Below are positions 5,329 to 6,948 of a DNA stretch of 6,948 nucleotides, piece by piece (positions within the stretch are counted from its first letter, which is position 1; each line of letters opens with the position of its first letter). Below the pieces are notes generated by a model. That model searched no databases. It had not been told where the DNA came from and worked only from the letters and a program-made list of their open reading frames with translations. A program made the translations under genes and the position numbers. The DNA comes from Phytoactinopolyspora endophytica (GTDB taxonomy: Bacteria > Actinomycetota > Actinomycetes > Jiangellales > Jiangellaceae). The stretch spans positions 203,949 to 210,896 of the forward strand of contig NZ_ML142859.1 of the NCBI RefSeq assembly GCF_004138495.1, written 5' to 3'.

Positions 5329-6426
5329 ATGATTCCTGCTCCTGAGTTCCTTCCGGGTCTTGAGCTGTCGCGGATCTTCTACGAAGAGGCGGTGGGGCCG
5401 ATCCTCGCCGAGGCGTACCCCGCGCTTCGGTATTCTGCCGCGAGGATCGGTGCGGGATCTGAGGTGCTTGGTTTTGATACCGCGCGTTCAGCAGATCACG
5501 ATTGGGGCCCGAGGCTGGATCTCTTCCTCGGGCCGAATGAGGCTGCGGACTACGGTGCCGACCTGCGCCAGCTGCTGGGGGAACGGGTTCCGAAGCATGT
5601 ACGGGGCTGGCCTACGAACTTCCGTCACGATGACCCGGGTGACCCGGTCGGCGTCATGGAGCTGACGGACGGAGTGGTCAACCACCGAGTCTCGGTGAAC
5701 GACGTCAGCGGGTGGCTTAAGGCTCAGCTCGGCATCGGTGTGGTGTCCGCCGAACCGACGGTCGACGATTGGCTGGCAATGCCTCAGCAGAAGCTCGCGG
5801 AGGTCACGGGTGGCATGGTGTTTCACGACGGGCTGGGCACACTCAAGGCGGTGCGGCGCCGGCTGGCGTGGTATCCGGATGACGTGTGGCGGTATCTGCT
5901 GGCCTGCCAGTGGCAGCGGATTTCTCAAGAAGAAGCGTTCGTCGGGCGCTGTGCTGAGGTTGGAGACGATCTCGGATCGGCCCTGGTCACAGGGCGGTTG
6001 GTGCGTGACCTCATGCGCTTGTGCTTGCTGCTGGGGCGGCGGTACACGCCCTACAGCAAGTGGTTAGGGAGTGCGTTCCGGCAATTGCCCGTGGCTGAGC
6101 GGCTGACGCCGTCGCTGTGTGGCGCCTTGACGGCGGTGGAGTACCAGGCGCGGGAGCAGCATCTGTGCGATGCCTACGAGATCGTGGCAGCTTCTCAGAA
6201 CGAGATGGGGCTCGCGGAGAAGATGGATCCGACACGTCGGCAATATCACAGCCGACCATTCCGGGTGCTGCATGCTGGGCGTTTTGCGCAGGCTTTGGCG
6301 CGGACGATCATTGATCCCGCGCTACGTGCCCTGCCGCTATCTGGAAGCGTGGACCAGTGGGCGGATAACACGGACTTTCTTGGTCAGCACGGTCCTGTGC
6401 GTGCTGCGATCAACGCGCTCACGTGA
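5329..6426 (+). CDS. DUF4037 domain protein, predicted nucleotidyltransferase-like
   Basis: 365 residues from ATG 5329, two bases after the polymerase stop, with no Shine-Dalgarno of its own, so translation is probably coupled. N-terminal FLPGLELSRIFYEEAVGPIL and the block GSEVLGFDTARSADHDWGPR (43-62) are hallmark DUF4037 sequence. The latter matches the minimal nucleotidyltransferase pattern GS...G.....S-D-x-D, with Gly43-Ser44 and acidic Asp56/Asp58; a possible third carboxylate is Asp64 or Asp125 (HRVSVND). Then DWLAMPQQKLAEVTGGMVFH (147-166), a Trp-rich segment AWYPDDVWRYLLACQWQRIS (180-199), QEE (200-202), and a helical C-terminal half with RDLMRLCLLLGRRYTPYSKW (226-245), resembling the all-helical substrate-binding half of kanamycin-type nucleotidyltransferases. 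Cytoplasmic. Target molecule unknown: RNA, drug, protein or small molecule are all possible. Family call firm; enzymatic activity is inference. Confidence 0.88.
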   Translation: MIPAPEFLPGLELSRIFYEEAVGPILAEAYPALRYSAARIGAGSEVLGFDTARSADHDWGPRLDLFLGPNEAADYGADLRQLLGERVPKHVRGWPTNFRHDDPGDPVGVMELTDGVVNHRVSVNDVSGWLKAQLGIGVVSAEPTVDDWLAMPQQKLAEVTGGMVFHDGLGTLKAVRRRLAWYPDDVWRYLLACQWQRISQEEAFVGRCAEVGDDLGSALVTGRLVRDLMRLCLLLGRRYTPYSKWLGSAFRQLPVAERLTPSLCGALTAVEYQAREQHLCDAYEIVAASQNEMGLAEKMDPTRRQYHSRPFRVLHAGRFAQALARTIIDPALRALPLSGSVDQWADNTDFLGQHGPVRAAINALT

Positions 6427-6520
6427 TGGGACGCTCAAGACCAAGAGGCCCTGAAGGCTCGTGCCATCAGCGTTGGGGACAAAAGAGACCCGATCCGGTC
6501 AGAGATGAGGACGTGTGGGC
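6427..6520. other. Convergent intergenic gap, 94 bp
   Basis: Lies between the DUF4037 stop and the hydrolase stop. I see only short imperfect stems and no T tract, so no terminator is called. Confidence 0.4.
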
Positions 6521-6948
6521 TCAGCCAACCGCTGGCGGCCCTACCGTTCTCCATTGTGCGTACTTGGGTTGCCGTCCGTCGCCGGAGGAACGCCCGGTGA
6601 GGCGCCTGCCGATCCACGGAAGGACGTACCGGCGGTAATAGGTGATGTTCTGCACCAGGTTCGGCGCGGCGGTCGCGCGGGGCAGCGACGTCATCCACTC
6701 CTCGGGATGTGGTTCCCCCATGGTCTGGAGCACCCGGGCGGCCACACGCCGATGGCCGGTGGCGTTCAGGTGCAGGCGATCCTCGCACCAGTAGGCTGCG
6801 TGCGTCAGCTCCGGGTCGTTCCAGTTGTTCGCGAAGAGCACGTCGTACTTTCTGGTCATCTCCCTGACCGCCGCCGTGAGCCGGTCGCCGGTGGGCCGCA
6901 TCCTCCGTCCTAGCGGCAGGATTCCCGTCGGGTCGCCGCCACTGAGGA
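6521..6948 (-). CDS. SGNH/GDSL-type hydrolase, C-terminal part (start outside window)
   Basis: The minus-strand frame ends at TGA 6521-6523 and is open to the right edge, so the 5' part of the gene is missing. The ATG at 6901 lies within the domain and is not the likely start: upstream in-frame residues SGGDPTGILPLGRRM continue the homology. The catalytic Asp-x-x-His of SGNH esterases is present in CEDRLHLNATGHRRVA (Asp and His 41 and 44 residues after Met at 6901), preceded by YDVLFANNW and followed by the helix of the last core segment. The tail NITYYRRYVLPWIGRRLTGR and SSGDGRQPKY is a conserved end found in actinobacterial GDSL hydrolases of about 260 residues. The N-terminal GDS motif with the nucleophilic Ser would be outside the window. 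Likely a cytoplasmic or secreted esterase/lipase; substrate unknown. Confidence 0.87.
   Translation of the reverse strand, partial: LSGGDPTGILPLGRRMRPTGDRLTAAVREMTRKYDVLFANNWNDPELTHAAYWCEDRLHLNATGHRRVAARVLQTMGEPHPEEWMTSLPRATAAPNLVQNITYYRRYVLPWIGRRLTGRSSGDGRQPKYAQWRTVGPPAVG

Noticed and set aside
6423..6638. Short plus-strand frame overlapping the DUF4037 stop by a few bases
   Set aside because: The overlap looks like coupling, but the protein is non-descript and more than half of it is antisense to the conserved hydrolase C-terminus.
1..6948. Mobile element, prophage or defence-island signature
   Set aside because: No transposase, integrase, tRNA, CRISPR repeats, terminal inverted repeats or recognisable defence genes are visible, and base composition appears even throughout.

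Overview
The window is high-GC DNA with GC-rich third codon positions, a strong AGGAGGT-type ribosome site and candidate leaderless starts. Together with the gene content (VWA/solute-binding lipoprotein-like gene, stand-alone LigD-type primase-polymerase, DUF4037, GDSL hydrolase ending in an RRLxGRSSGDG tail), this points to an actinobacterium. I cannot name the genus. It reads as ordinary chromosomal DNA: I see no transposase, integrase, tRNA, rRNA or CRISPR array.

Layout. (1) 2-1354 (+): C-terminal 450 codons of a solute-binding/von Willebrand A protein whose start lies left of the window. (2) 1392-2501 (-): remains of a two-gene ABC-2 type exporter. The ATPase keeps every nucleotide-binding motif, but its C-terminal domain and the start of the permease are gone. 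The permease survives as three out-of-frame fragments separated by an internal deletion and a frameshift. (3) 2502-2793: 292 bp divergent intergenic region with two clear hairpins. (4) 2794-3126 (+): small L-rhamnose mutarotase-family protein with a near-perfect Shine-Dalgarno. (5) 3193-3936 (-): GNAT-type acetyltransferase. (6) 3937-4108: divergent promoter region in which each flanking gene has a TANNNT box 6-7 nt before its ATG, suggesting leaderless mRNAs. (7) 4109-5326 (+): stand-alone LigD-like primase-polymerase, followed after 2 bp by (8) 5329-6426 (+): DUF4037 protein with a nucleotidyltransferase-like GS...DxD motif. (9) 6521-6948 (-): C-terminal part of an SGNH/GDSL hydrolase running off the right edge.

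How the genes fit together. Only two groupings have sequence support. The ABC pair is a former operon, now broken. The polymerase and DUF4037 genes form a tightly spaced, probably translationally coupled pair, divergent from the acetyltransferase. The latter pair is the most interesting unit here: a repair-type primase-polymerase co-transcribed with a predicted nucleotidyltransferase of unknown substrate. A joint function is inference only. The mutarotase has no visible sugar-catabolism neighbours.
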